From: JASBTN01 sp965228805
Lineage (GTDB): Bacteria > Pseudomonadota > Alphaproteobacteria > Rhodobacterales > Rhodobacteraceae
Direction of reading: 5' to 3'
Assembly (NCBI RefSeq): GCF_965228805.1
Contig: NZ_CBDDIE010000003.1
Location: forward strand, 248,001-312,000
Length of the DNA stretch: 64,000 nt
The notes under the pieces were generated by a model. The model was not told the origin of the DNA and searched no databases. It was given only the letters and a program-made list of their open reading frames with translations. The position numbers and the translations under genes are program-made. Below are positions 8,696-17,149 of the stretch, one piece after another (positions within the stretch are counted from its first letter, which is position 1; every line of letters starts with the position of its first letter).

Positions 8696-9971
8696 CGGTC
8701 AGGGCCTTGGCGAAATCTTCCGGATCGAAAGGGGCCAGATCGTCGATCTGCTCGCCCACACCGATGGCATGAATCGGCAGGGCAAACTTGTCGGCCAGCG
8801 CCACCAGCACGCCGCCCTTGGCCGTGCCGTCGAGCTTGGTCATGACCAGGCCGGAGACATCAGCGAGTTTCTGGAAGGTCTCGACCTGGTTCAGCGCGTT
8901 CTGACCGGTGGTCGCATCCAACACCAGCAGGGTGTTGTGCGGCGCGGTCTCGTCCTTCTTCTTGATCACGCGGACGATCTTTGCCAGCTCCTCCATCAGG
9001 TCGGCGCGGTTCTGCAAACGCCCCGCCGTGTCGATCATCAACAGGTCCGCGCCATCCTCCTGCGCCTTGGTCAGCGCATCGAAAGCCAAGCTGGCGGGAT
9101 CCGAGCCCTCGGGCGCCGTCAGAACCGGCACGCCGGCGCGTTCGCCCCAGATTTGCAGCTGTTCCACAGCTGCCGCACGGAATGTGTCGCCGGCGGCGAT
9201 CACCACCGATTTGCCCGCCGATTTGAACTGCGAAGCCAGTTTGCCGATGGTCGTCGTCTTGCCCGCGCCGTTGACGCCGACCACCAGCACCACCTGCGGA
9301 CGTTTCGGGTAGATCGGGAGCGGCTTGGCAACCGGTTCCATGATCCGCGTGACCTCGGCGGCCATCAGATCCTTGATCTCGTCGACCGAGAGCTTCTTGC
9401 CGTAATGGCTCTGCGACAGGTTTGCCGTGACCCGCATCGAGGTATCGACGCCCATGTCCGAGGCGATCATCAGATCCTCGAGGCTTTCCAGCATGTCGTC
9501 ATCCAGCACCCGGCGCGTGACCTTGCCGCCACGCCCCAACATACGGCCGATGAAGCCGGGTTTCTGGGCGGGGTCCTCTGGAATGTCGACGGTCAGGTCC
9601 ATCGGCGCGGGGCTCGGGTCGACCGGCTGCGGAGCTTCGATCGGGGTCGGCGCGGGGGTTTCCACGGGCGCTTCGGGCAGCTCTACCGGAGTCGGCTCGG
9701 GCTGCGGGCCGGGGTCGGGTTGCGGCTCCGGCGAGGGCTCCGGCAGCGGTTCGGGGTCCGGCTGGGGTTCCGGCTCCGGGGTCGGTTCCGGTTGCGGCGC
9801 AGGGACAGGGTCAGGTTCGGGCGTGGGGTCCGGTTCAGGCTCAGGTTGCGGGTCGGCGTGCGCCTCAACCTGCTCTTCCTCGCCGCCATCCTCGACGATC
9901 GCCTCCAGCCCTTCCTCGAGCTTCGAGGAGGATTTGAACAGCCGATCCTTGAGTTTCTTGAAAAACGCCAT
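8688..9971 (-). CDS. ftsY: Signal recognition particle receptor FtsY
   Basis: The SRP receptor GTPase docks ribosome-SRP complexes at the inner membrane. The protein has 427 residues. It starts with a short basic amphipathic segment MAFFKKLKDRLFKS, then a long acidic Pro/Glu/Asp-rich linker (roughly residues 40-125, PEPEPDPTPEP-like repeats), then the NG domain: GVNGAGKTTTIGKLA (G1), DTFRAAAVEQLQ, DTAGR and TKLDGTAKGG, ending in GVGEQIDDLAPFDP. The frame extends 10 codons upstream, but MAFFKK at 9971 matches family starts. The acidic linker is a variable region in FtsY proteins and its PE-repeat form here is striking. Confidence 0.96.
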   Translation of the reverse strand: MAFFKKLKDRLFKSSSKLEEGLEAIVEDGGEEEQVEAHADPQPEPEPDPTPEPDPVPAPQPEPTPEPEPQPDPEPLPEPSPEPQPDPGPQPEPTPVELPEAPVETPAPTPIEAPQPVDPSPAPMDLTVDIPEDPAQKPGFIGRMLGRGGKVTRRVLDDDMLESLEDLMIASDMGVDTSMRVTANLSQSHYGKKLSVDEIKDLMAAEVTRIMEPVAKPLPIYPKRPQVVLVVGVNGAGKTTTIGKLASQFKSAGKSVVIAAGDTFRAAAVEQLQIWGERAGVPVLTAPEGSDPASLAFDALTKAQEDGADLLMIDTAGRLQNRADLMEELAKIVRVIKKKDETAPHNTLLVLDATTGQNALNQVETFQKLADVSGLVMTKLDGTAKGGVLVALADKFALPIHAIGVGEQIDDLAPFDPEDFAKALTGA

Positions 9972-10038
9972 GCCTGCGCCCCCGGTAGTCTTTCCAATCA
10001 CCTAAGCCACAAAGGCGCCGGATGGAAGGGGCGGCAAC

Positions 10039-10683
10039 CTATCCGAGCCCGCCCAGCCCCCAGAACAGCCCTGCCTGGGCGCCGATATAGGTGATCCAGA
10101 CCAGTTTCGAGGCAACCGGGGTCAGCCGGTGATCGGGGCCAAGGCGGAAAAGCTCGACCGACAGGATCAGGTCCGACAGGGTAAAGAGCCCCGCGCCCAC
10201 GATCGCGGGCCAGGCCGCCCAGGGCAGGGTCATGGCTGACAGCCCCATCGTCAGGATGATCAGCACATAGGCCCGCACGGGCCATTTCATCGCGCCCGTA
10301 TGCGGGATCAGCCAGAGCTCGGTCGAGACGGTGATCCCAGCCAGGAGAATCGCGGCAAGCGGGATTTGTGCAAATCCCTCCCAGGGCATTAGGCCGGAAA
10401 GCGCCAGGATATGCAGGATATAGACAAGGTGGCTGAGTGCGAAGGAGCTGAGGCCATACAGAAACGCCGCCTCGCCATCCCGCGACAGGGCGAAATCACC
10501 GAGCGCCGAGAGGAACAGGGCTGCGACCAGCAAAGCAGGCCCGCCGGAGATCCAGGCGGCCAATGCCAAAGCGGCGACAGGAACGGTTTTCCAAACCGAG
10601 CGCAAGCCACTGGTGGGCCGGTCGGTCATGGGCAGGTAGGTCACGGCAATGGCCAGACCGGCCAGGGCAATGGGATGGGGCAT
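10039..10683 (-). CDS. YhhN family membrane protein (lysoplasmalogenase-like)
   Basis: A 214-residue protein with about eight hydrophobic helices. The YhhN/TMEM86 family motifs are present: ALFLSALGDFALS near the middle and FTLSDLILSVELFR near the C-terminus, each with a conserved acidic residue in a membrane helix. Eukaryotic and some bacterial members hydrolyse the vinyl-ether bond of lysoplasmalogens. Whether this bacterium has such substrates is unknown, so the enzymatic label is tentative. It lies 67 bases before ftsY on the same strand. Confidence 0.85.
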   Translation of the reverse strand: MPHPIALAGLAIAVTYLPMTDRPTSGLRSVWKTVPVAALALAAWISGGPALLVAALFLSALGDFALSRDGEAAFLYGLSSFALSHLVYILHILALSGLMPWEGFAQIPLAAILLAGITVSTELWLIPHTGAMKWPVRAYVLIILTMGLSAMTLPWAAWPAIVGAGLFTLSDLILSVELFRLGPDHRLTPVASKLVWITYIGAQAGLFWGLGGLG

Positions 10684-10762
10684 TTGGGGTCCTCGATGTC
10701 TCGGGAACCCTGCCCAGCGCTTGGGGATGGGTCAAGCGTTGGGGATGGGTGACGTCGGGGCG

Positions 10763-10786
10763 CTGCCCGGGATCTTACCCGGGCAG
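10763..10786. terminator. Hairpin after the NuoE-NuoF gene
   Basis: CTGCCCGGG and CCCGGGCAG form a perfect nine-pair stem around six bases, 12 bases beyond the stop of the minus-strand gene at 10798. There is no clear T-run, so it is either a weak terminator or an mRNA-stabilising structure. Confidence 0.45.
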
Positions 10787-10797
10787 GCCTTGTTCGC

Positions 10798-12483
10798 TCA
10801 GACTTCGTCCGGGAAGTGCTTCATCACCAGGCGGATCGGGTTCGGCGCCGCCTGGCCCAGACCGCAGATCGAAGCATCACCCATCGCAGTGCAAAGCTCT
10901 TCCAAGAGTGGCTGGTCCCAGTGGTCCGCCTGCATCAGCTTCACGGCTTTCTCGCAGCCCACCCGGCAGGGGGTGCATTGACCGCAGCTTTCATCCTCGA
11001 AGAAGCGCAGCATGTTCAGCGCGGCGTCACGGGCCGAATCCTTGTCCGACAGGACCACCACGGCGGCCGAGCCGATGAAGGTGCCATGCGGTTGCAGCGT
11101 GTCGAAGTCCAGCGGCACATAATGCATCGAGGCAGGCAGCAGACCGGAGGACGGACCGCCCGGCTGGAACGCCTTGAACTCATGCCCGTCCAGCATGCCA
11201 CCGGCGGCCTCGATAATGTCGGTGATGGTCGACCCGGCAGGCAGCAGGTGTACGCCCGGGTTCTTCACGCGGCCCGACACTGAGTAGCTGCGCAGCCCCT
11301 TGCGGCCGTTCTTTTCGACCGAGTTCAGGCATTCCGGCCCCTCGCGGTTAACCTTGCAAACCCAGTAGAGGGTTTCGATGTTGTGTACGAGCGTGGGGCG
11401 ACCGAAGACGCCGACCTGGGCCACGAAGGGCGGACGGTGGCGGGGTTCGCCGCGCTTGCCTTCGATCGACTCGATCATCGCGCTTTCTTCGCCGCAGATA
11501 TAGGCACCGGCACCACGGCGCAGGTCGATGTATCCCGGTTCGACGATACCGGCAGCTTCCAGCGAAGCGATCTCACGGCGCAGGATTTCCAGCACGGCCG
11601 GGTATTCGTCGCGCATGTAGATGAAGCAGGTTTCCGCCTCGACCGCCCAGGCGGCGATCAGCATGCCTTCGAGGAAGATATGCGGCGTACGTTCAAGGTA
11701 GTAACGATCCTTGAACGTACCCGGCTCGCCCTCGTCCCCGTTCACGGCCAGGTAACGCGGGCCTTCATTGGCACGCACGAAGCCCCATTTGGTGCCCGAC
11801 GGGAAACCGGCGCCGCCCAGGCCACGCAGACCGGCCTCTTTCACTTTGGCCTGAACCGCCTCCCAGTCACCACCCGCGCGCAGGTCCTTCAGGACCTCAT
11901 AGCCACCCTCGGCCACATAGGCGTCAAACGCCTCATAATCCGGGATACGCGCGTGGGTGTCGCCCGCCGCGATGGCGTCCTGCACCTTCTCGGGCGTGGC
12001 ATGGTCGATGTGGTTGTGGCCCAGCTCCAGAACCGGCGCGGTGTCACAGCGCCCCATACAGGGCGCGCGGACAACGCGGACTTCGGCGGGGTCCAGACCC
12101 TCCTCAAGCGCCTTGTGCAGCGCCTCAGCGCCCGCCAGCTCGCAGGACAGCGAGTCACAGACACGAATGGTCAGGGACGGCGGAGGTGTCTCACCTTCTT
12201 TCACCAAATCGAAATGGGCATAGAAGCTCGCAACTTCGTAGATCTCGGCCTGACCGGTGCCCAGCTCCTGCGCCAGGGCGCGGATGTGCGCGGCGGACAG
12301 ATGGCCGTATTCGTCCTGGATCAGGTGCAGAAACTCGATCAACAGATCGCGGCGGCGCGGACGGTCGCCCAGCAGGGCCAGCACCTCACCATGCGCGTCC
12401 AAGTCCAGCTGCCGCCCCTTCGGGGTGCGTCGGCCCTTGCCGCGTGCGTTTTTCCAGATGCCTTTTTTCTCGTCCAGTGCCAT
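10798..12483 (-). CDS. NuoE-NuoF fusion: NAD-linked formate dehydrogenase beta subunit-like flavoprotein
   Basis: A 561-residue fusion. Residues about 45-190 are a NuoE-like thioredoxin-fold [2Fe-2S] domain with CDSLSCELAG...CMGRCDTAP as cluster ligands. Residues about 200-560 are a NuoF-like module with RGLGGAGFPSGTKW (NADH site), NGDEGEPGTFKDR (FMN site) and ESCGQCTPCRVGC ([4Fe-4S] ligands). Such fusions are the diaphorase subunit (FdsB) of soluble NAD+-dependent formate dehydrogenases or of related hydrogenases, not complex I itself, where E and F are separate genes. No molybdopterin subunit (FdsA), accessory FdsC/FdsD or NuoG-like gene flanks it here. It may pair with a catalytic subunit encoded elsewhere. 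The start at 12483 gives MALDEKKGIW. Confidence 0.85.
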   Translation of the reverse strand: MALDEKKGIWKNARGKGRRTPKGRQLDLDAHGEVLALLGDRPRRRDLLIEFLHLIQDEYGHLSAAHIRALAQELGTGQAEIYEVASFYAHFDLVKEGETPPPSLTIRVCDSLSCELAGAEALHKALEEGLDPAEVRVVRAPCMGRCDTAPVLELGHNHIDHATPEKVQDAIAAGDTHARIPDYEAFDAYVAEGGYEVLKDLRAGGDWEAVQAKVKEAGLRGLGGAGFPSGTKWGFVRANEGPRYLAVNGDEGEPGTFKDRYYLERTPHIFLEGMLIAAWAVEAETCFIYMRDEYPAVLEILRREIASLEAAGIVEPGYIDLRRGAGAYICGEESAMIESIEGKRGEPRHRPPFVAQVGVFGRPTLVHNIETLYWVCKVNREGPECLNSVEKNGRKGLRSYSVSGRVKNPGVHLLPAGSTITDIIEAAGGMLDGHEFKAFQPGGPSSGLLPASMHYVPLDFDTLQPHGTFIGSAAVVVLSDKDSARDAALNMLRFFEDESCGQCTPCRVGCEKAVKLMQADHWDQPLLEELCTAMGDASICGLGQAAPNPIRLVMKHFPDEV

Positions 12484-12653
12484 GGCTCACGTCTTCTCCG
12501 CTTGGTCACCGTAGCACAATAGCGCCCGCGCCGTTTGGGACACGCGCCAAAAACGACATGCGCGGGGCAGTTCGCGCAGCCGGAATTTGACCGATGCGGG
12601 TTTTCGCCCCGCCGCGATGGGCGTAGGTTTCGGACACCACCAAGGAGCCGCCG

Positions 12654-13712
12654 ATGAAACTGATCCGCTTTTTCGCGCTGATTGCGCTGATCCCCGTCGC
12701 GCTGATCGGCTTTGGTGTGGCCTTGGGGGGATGGGCAGTCGTTGCCGCGCTGGCCTATATCACCCTTGTCGCATTTGCCGCGGATGAGGGGGTGGCGGCC
12801 ATGGCCCCGACGGCCGACACGGAGGCGGACTTTGCCTGGGCGAATCGCCTCTCGGTCTTGCTGGCCGTGAGCCATTTCACCCTATTGGCCGCAACCGTGC
12901 ACGCCCTCTCGGGAAATACCCTCGGCTGGGGCGAGAAACTGGCCCTGTTCTTTGCCGCCGGGCTCTTCATGGGGCAGGTGTCGAACTCCAACGCGCATGA
13001 GCTGATCCATCGCCCCACACGCGGGCTCTTCGCCTTGGGGAAATGGGTCTATATCAGCCTGCTCTTCGGCCATCACACCAGCGCGCATAACAAGATCCAC
13101 CACCGCTATGTCGCCTCACCACGCGACCCGAATTCCGCGCGCGAGGGCGAGACGTTCTACCAGTTCTTTCCCCGCGCCTGGATCGGTGCCTTCAAGGCGG
13201 GATACGAGGTCGAGCACGCCGACATGGCCCGCGCCGGGCGCAGCGGGCCGCATCCTTACGTCACCTATCTGGCCGGGGCGGCGGGGATGCTGGTGATCTC
13301 GGCCCTGATCGGCGGCATCGCGGGTGTTCTGGCGCACCTGTGCCTGGCCTTCTACGCCCAGGTGCAGTTAATGCTGTCGGATTACGTGCAGCATTACGGG
13401 CTGATGCGGGCCGAGGTCCGGCCCGGCAAGCTGGAACCGGTCGGTCCGCAGCACAGCTGGAACGCGCCGCATTGGTTCACCACGCACCTGATGCTGAACG
13501 CCCCGCGCCATTCGGACCACCACGCGCACCCGGCCCGCCCCTACCCGGCCCTCCGCCTGCGGGACGGAGAGGCGCCGATGCTGCCCTATTCCCTGCCCGC
13601 CATGGCCACGCTGGCCCTTGTCCCGAAACTGTGGCAGCGTGTGATGGGGCGCGAGCTGCGCAAATGGTACGCCGCCCATCCGCGCCCCGTACCGACCGCG
13701 TCTGACACCTGA
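12654..13712 (+). CDS. AlkB-like integral membrane di-iron monooxygenase
   Basis: A 352-residue membrane protein of the fatty-acid-desaturase/alkane-hydroxylase superfamily. N-terminal hydrophobic helices are followed by the histidine boxes: NAHELIHR (HExxH type), GHHTSAHNKIHHRY, DYVQHYGLMR (where AlkB has a NYxEHYG box) and APRHSDHHAHPARPYPAL (the AlkB RHSDHH box). These boxes support terminal hydroxylation of alkane-like or other hydrophobic substrates at a di-iron centre using rubredoxin or ferredoxin electrons. No rubredoxin gene is adjacent. AAGGAG lies 6 bases before ATG 12654. The next gene begins 6 bases after the stop, so the two are coupled. Confidence 0.9.
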   Translation: MKLIRFFALIALIPVALIGFGVALGGWAVVAALAYITLVAFAADEGVAAMAPTADTEADFAWANRLSVLLAVSHFTLLAATVHALSGNTLGWGEKLALFFAAGLFMGQVSNSNAHELIHRPTRGLFALGKWVYISLLFGHHTSAHNKIHHRYVASPRDPNSAREGETFYQFFPRAWIGAFKAGYEVEHADMARAGRSGPHPYVTYLAGAAGMLVISALIGGIAGVLAHLCLAFYAQVQLMLSDYVQHYGLMRAEVRPGKLEPVGPQHSWNAPHWFTTHLMLNAPRHSDHHAHPARPYPALRLRDGEAPMLPYSLPAMATLALVPKLWQRVMGRELRKWYAAHPRPVPTASDT

Positions 13713-13718
13713 GGTCCC

Positions 13719-14111
13719 ATGCTGCGCCACCTGGCTACACTTCTGCTGCTTGCCACCCCGGCTTTGGCCGAGCCGAAGATGAACGGCCCGGAATTCGAAG
13801 CCTATGCCACCGGCAAGACGCTCTACTTCGGCACGGATGGCGAGGCCTATGGCGGCGAGGAATACCTGGAGAACCGCCGCGTGCGCTGGTCCTTCCTGGA
13901 TGGCGATTGCAAGGAAGGGTACTGGTACGAGGCGGGTGAACAGATTTGCTTCGTCTACGAAGACACCCTCGACCCACATTGCTGGAGCTTCATGCGCAGC
14001 GCCACGGGGCTCATCGCCAGGTTCGAGAACAACCCGGACTATGACGAGCTTTACGAGGTCGAACAGGCCGACGAACCGCTCCTGTGCCTGGGGCCGGAGG
14101 TCGGGGTCTGA
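13719..14111 (+). CDS. Small secreted protein of unknown function
   Basis: A 130-residue protein with a signal peptide (MLRHLATLLLLATPALA, cleavage after ALA). The mature part is acidic and has four cysteines: RRVRWSFLDGDCKEGYWY, GEQICFVYEDT, DPHCWSFM and EPLLCLG, suggesting two disulfides in a periplasmic beta-rich fold. This RxxWxFxxGxC...GYWY...QICFVYE...CW pattern resembles small periplasmic proteins of the DUF995 type, but I cannot confirm the family. It starts 6 bases after the AlkB-like gene. Confidence 0.72.
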   Translation: MLRHLATLLLLATPALAEPKMNGPEFEAYATGKTLYFGTDGEAYGGEEYLENRRVRWSFLDGDCKEGYWYEAGEQICFVYEDTLDPHCWSFMRSATGLIARFENNPDYDELYEVEQADEPLLCLGPEVGV

Positions 14112-14144
14112 CGGGCACGTTTATTTTCAACAGTAGGTGTTTTC

Positions 14145-14726
14145 ATGCGTTTTCTGATCTTTGCCGCTTCTCTCTGCATCGCCACGACGGCCCAGGCAGG
14201 CCGGGACGCCCCCTGTGGAAGCTATCTTGAGGCCATTGGGCTTGAGACCGAACTCGCCACGCAAGACCCCTGCAGCCCGCTAGAAGAGCTGGTCATCACC
14301 CGCCTTGACCCGGAGGCCCGCAGGATGGACATCACTCGGAAACGCCAAGCACTGCGCGGGGATGACGCCCCCTTCAAACTCTTTGCAATCGCCCACCCGT
14401 TGCTGAGCCGACCTGAGGACCGTATGCGGGGCCTCATCGCGGCGAAACCAGCAATGGACTACATCCTTCTGACCGCCTGGGAACGCGGGCGTGGGGAACG
14501 CTTCAGCACCTACAAGACCTGGTTTGACTCGCTCGAATGGCAAGCGATCTCGGAAATGGTTCGTGCCCCGGATCAAGAACTCCCCAAGGAGCTTCTGACC
14601 CGGTTGAACGCTAGCGGTCGGATTGAGATCAGCGAATGCACTTTCCATCTCGATGCGTTCAACCTGCCTTTCGAAACATTGCTTGAAGCCCGCGAAGTGC
14701 GCGACTGCCTGGAACAGGCGGACTGA
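14145..14726 (+). CDS. Secreted protein of unknown function
   Basis: A 193-residue protein beginning with a clear signal peptide (MRFLIFAASLCIATTAQA). The mature sequence is mostly helical with four cysteines (APCGSY, QDPCSP, ISECTF, VRDCLEQ). No known domain was recognised. It lies 33 bases after the preceding secreted protein on the same strand and may be part of the same transcript. The downstream 230 bases contain no gene that I can support. Confidence 0.68.
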   Translation: MRFLIFAASLCIATTAQAGRDAPCGSYLEAIGLETELATQDPCSPLEELVITRLDPEARRMDITRKRQALRGDDAPFKLFAIAHPLLSRPEDRMRGLIAAKPAMDYILLTAWERGRGERFSTYKTWFDSLEWQAISEMVRAPDQELPKELLTRLNASGRIEISECTFHLDAFNLPFETLLEAREVRDCLEQAD

Positions 14727-14959
14727 CCTCCCCTTTCGCCTTTCCGGTCCAGCGGGATGGGCCCGTGCAACGCCGCCCCACGCACTGCGCTCTCCTGGGT
14801 GGGAGCTGGACCGGAAAGGCGAAACCTTGCCAGTGTCGCAACCTTGCCGAAATTCCCCCTTGTTGGCGCTAGCACGAACCCCGGCAATCGCATATATCCA
14901 TAGGTGTATTGGATTTTCCGGCCCGCGCCCGGCGCGAAAGGGTCGAAAGTGGGTGGAAC

Positions 14960-15043
14960 GTGACGGACAACGGTTTGCGGAAACTGGCCTATGCGGCCCT
15001 TCTGGCGCTGGTGCTCTACGCCTCGATCACGGGGGGTGCGTGA
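14960..15043 (+). CDS. Tiny membrane ORF (27 aa) at the head of the xpaC-telA operon
   Basis: A GTG-initiated frame encodes MTDNGLRKLAYAALLALVLY followed by ASITGGA, then TGA. It has a short polar N-terminus, one hydrophobic helix and a small polar tail. The stop TGA shares its A with the ATG of the XpaC gene (TGATG overlap), the classic sign of translational coupling, and the same type of overlap is used between telA and the DUF2927 gene in this operon. GGGTGG lies just upstream of the GTG. It is too short for domain assignment. It could instead be a non-coding leader. Confidence 0.5.
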   Translation: MTDNGLRKLAYAALLALVLYASITGGA

Positions 15044-15936
15044 TGGCGCAGCGTTATGGCGGTGAATTCAGCCCCTCCGGAAAACCCACCCAGACGAACG
15101 GCCCCACGCCGCGCAAGCCCTTTGACGGCAAAAGCCCCACGCCCATGGGCGCCCGGGTGAACGCGCTGTTTCTTGTGCCGCTGCCGCTGGCCGTCCTGGC
15201 CTTCTTTCGCGAACCCACCGGGCTTGCCCTGTCCCTGAGCGGCGTCGCCCTGATGCTAGGTGCCGCCTGGATGACGCGTGAAGGGATTCGTGCTCAAGCC
15301 GCTTATGAGGCCCGCAAGATCGCCCGCCGTCCGGGCCTGCCCCGCAAGATCGTCGGCGCCGTGCTGATGGGCGCGGGCATCGGCCTTGCAGGTTTCGTGG
15401 ACGGCAGCGCCCTGATCGCGGCGCTTCTGGGCGGGATCGGCACGGCGCTGCACCTGGGCGCCTTCGGACTCGACCCGATGTCCGACAAGGGCATGGAAGG
15501 CATCGACACTTTTCAGACCGACCGCGTTGCCCGCGCCGTGAACGAGGCCGAGGCCCACCTGACCGCCATGAAGGACGCCATCCTGCGCGCTCGTGATCGT
15601 CAACTGGAGGCCCGCGTCGACGCTTTCCAGGCCACCGCCCGCGACATGTTCCGCACCATCGAGGACGACCCGCGTGACCTGACCGCCGCGCGCAAATACC
15701 TGGGCGTCTACCTGCGCGGCGCGACCGAGGCGACGGCGAAATTCGCCGACCTCTTCGCCCGCAGCCGCGATGCGGGCGCGCGGGCCGATTATGAACAGCT
15801 GCTGGACGATCTGGAGGCGAACTTCGCCGCCCGCACCCAGCAGCTTCTGAGTGACAACCGCACCGACCTCGACGTTGAAATCGAGGTCCTGCGCGAGAGG
15901 CTCGCCCGCGAGGGCGTGACCATGACCAGTGAATGA
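15043..15936 (+). CDS. XpaC family (5-bromo-4-chloroindolyl phosphate hydrolysis) protein
   Basis: A 297-residue protein. A polar 40-residue N-terminus precedes a helical hairpin of two membrane segments (about residues 39-76) and a second hydrophobic pair (about 102-140). The C-terminal half (about 150-297) is a long charged helical, probably coiled-coil, region. This is the XpaC layout; the family name derives from an indirect phenotype and no enzymatic residues are evident. XpaC is commonly found next to TelA, as in the xpaC-yaaN pair of Bacillus subtilis, and the same order is seen here with a 22-base gap. The start at 15043 is set by the TGATG overlap with the tiny ORF. Confidence 0.85.
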   Translation: MAQRYGGEFSPSGKPTQTNGPTPRKPFDGKSPTPMGARVNALFLVPLPLAVLAFFREPTGLALSLSGVALMLGAAWMTREGIRAQAAYEARKIARRPGLPRKIVGAVLMGAGIGLAGFVDGSALIAALLGGIGTALHLGAFGLDPMSDKGMEGIDTFQTDRVARAVNEAEAHLTAMKDAILRARDRQLEARVDAFQATARDMFRTIEDDPRDLTAARKYLGVYLRGATEATAKFADLFARSRDAGARADYEQLLDDLEANFAARTQQLLSDNRTDLDVEIEVLRERLAREGVTMTSE

Positions 15937-15958
15937 CGATTTTCTACGGGAGACAGAG

Positions 15959-17149
15959 ATGACCCAGACCATTCAACAGAAGGCCGCCCAAGACCTGAAA
16001 CTTGTCGAAGAGGTCACGGCGGTCGTGCTGCCCGAACCCTCGACCGCCCTCGTGCCGCTGGCCGAGGCGGACGACGCCCAAAGCGCTGAGATCACCAAGC
16101 GTATGGCCGAGATCGACATGACCAACACCCAATCGATCATCGAGTTCGGCTCGGCGGCTCAGGCTGAATTGCAGGTGATCAGTCAGGACATGCTGGCCGG
16201 CGTGCGTAACAAGGACGTGGGCCCGGCGGGCGACTCCTTACGCAATATCGTCACCACGATCCGCGGCTTCTCGATCAGCGAGCTTGACGTGCGTCGCGAG
16301 CGCACCTTCTGGGAGAAATTGCTGGGCCGCCTGGCCCCAGCCGCGAAATTCGCTGCGCGCTATGAAGAGGTGCAGGGCCAGATCGACCGGATCACCGACA
16401 ACCTCTTGGACCACGAGCACGTGCTGCTGAAAGACATCAAGTCGCTCGACAAGCTCTATGAAAAGACCCTGGCCTTCTACGACGAACTGGCGCTTTACAT
16501 CGCCGCCGGTGAGGCCAAGCTGGCCGAGCTTGACGATACCGTGATCCCCGCCAAGGAGGCCGAGGTCGAGGCTGCACCCGAGGAGGAAGGCGTGATCAAG
16601 GCGCAGGAGCTGCGCGACCTGCGCGCTGCGCGTGACGACCTGGAACGCCGGGTGCATGATCTGAAACTGACCCGCCAGGTGACCATGCAAAGCCTGCCCT
16701 CGATCCGGCTGGTACAGGAGAACGACAAGTCGCTGGTGACCAAGATCAACTCGACGCTCGTGAACACCGTACCGCTGTGGGAAACCCAGCTGGCCCAGGC
16801 TGTCACGATCCAACGCTCGGCGGATGCCGCCAAGGCGGTGAAGGAGGCGACCGACCTGACCAACGAGCTGCTCAAGGCCAATGCCGAGAACCTGCAGGAA
16901 GCCAACCGCATGGTCCGCCAGGAAATGGAACGCGGCGTCTTCGACATCGAGGCGGTGAAATCCGCCAATGCAACCCTGATTGCAACGATCGAGGAAAGCC
17001 TTCAGATCGCCGACGAAGGCAAGGCCAAACGCGCCGCCGCCGAGGAAGACCTGCGCAAGATGGAAGCCGAGCTGAAAGACACTCTGGCCGCCGCCAAGGC
17101 ACGCGGCACCGCGTCCGGGCACAATATCGGCGAAGCGGTGGAGGGCTGA
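15959..17149 (+). CDS. TelA/KlaA family toxic-anion resistance protein
   Basis: A 396-residue cytoplasmic, almost wholly helical protein of the TelA family. Visible family features are GDSLRNIVTTIRGFSISEL, then the RERTFWEKLLGRLAPAAKF segment, the LLDHEHVLLKDIKSLDKLYE helix, and the MQSLPSIRLVQENDKSLVTK motif followed by long coiled coil. Members were named for tellurite resistance on plasmids but most chromosomal copies act in envelope or general stress by unknown means. The frame opens at 15929, but ATG 15959 has GGGAGA 5-6 bases upstream. Its TGA overlaps the next ATG (TGATG). Confidence 0.9.
   Translation: MTQTIQQKAAQDLKLVEEVTAVVLPEPSTALVPLAEADDAQSAEITKRMAEIDMTNTQSIIEFGSAAQAELQVISQDMLAGVRNKDVGPAGDSLRNIVTTIRGFSISELDVRRERTFWEKLLGRLAPAAKFAARYEEVQGQIDRITDNLLDHEHVLLKDIKSLDKLYEKTLAFYDELALYIAAGEAKLAELDDTVIPAKEAEVEAAPEEEGVIKAQELRDLRAARDDLERRVHDLKLTRQVTMQSLPSIRLVQENDKSLVTKINSTLVNTVPLWETQLAQAVTIQRSADAAKAVKEATDLTNELLKANAENLQEANRMVRQEMERGVFDIEAVKSANATLIATIEESLQIADEGKAKRAAAEEDLRKMEAELKDTLAAAKARGTASGHNIGEAVEG

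Noticed and set aside
9427..10005. A plus-strand frame rich in Gly-Ser repeats across ftsY.
   Set aside because: It is the antisense of the Pro/Glu-rich linker of FtsY, so the repeat arises from the low-complexity codon pattern and not from a real gene.
10720..10752. Direct repeat TTGGGGATGGGT twice, between the YhhN-like gene and the NuoE-NuoF gene.
   Set aside because: Two copies of 12 bases in GC-rich DNA are too few to call a repeat element and no function was evident.
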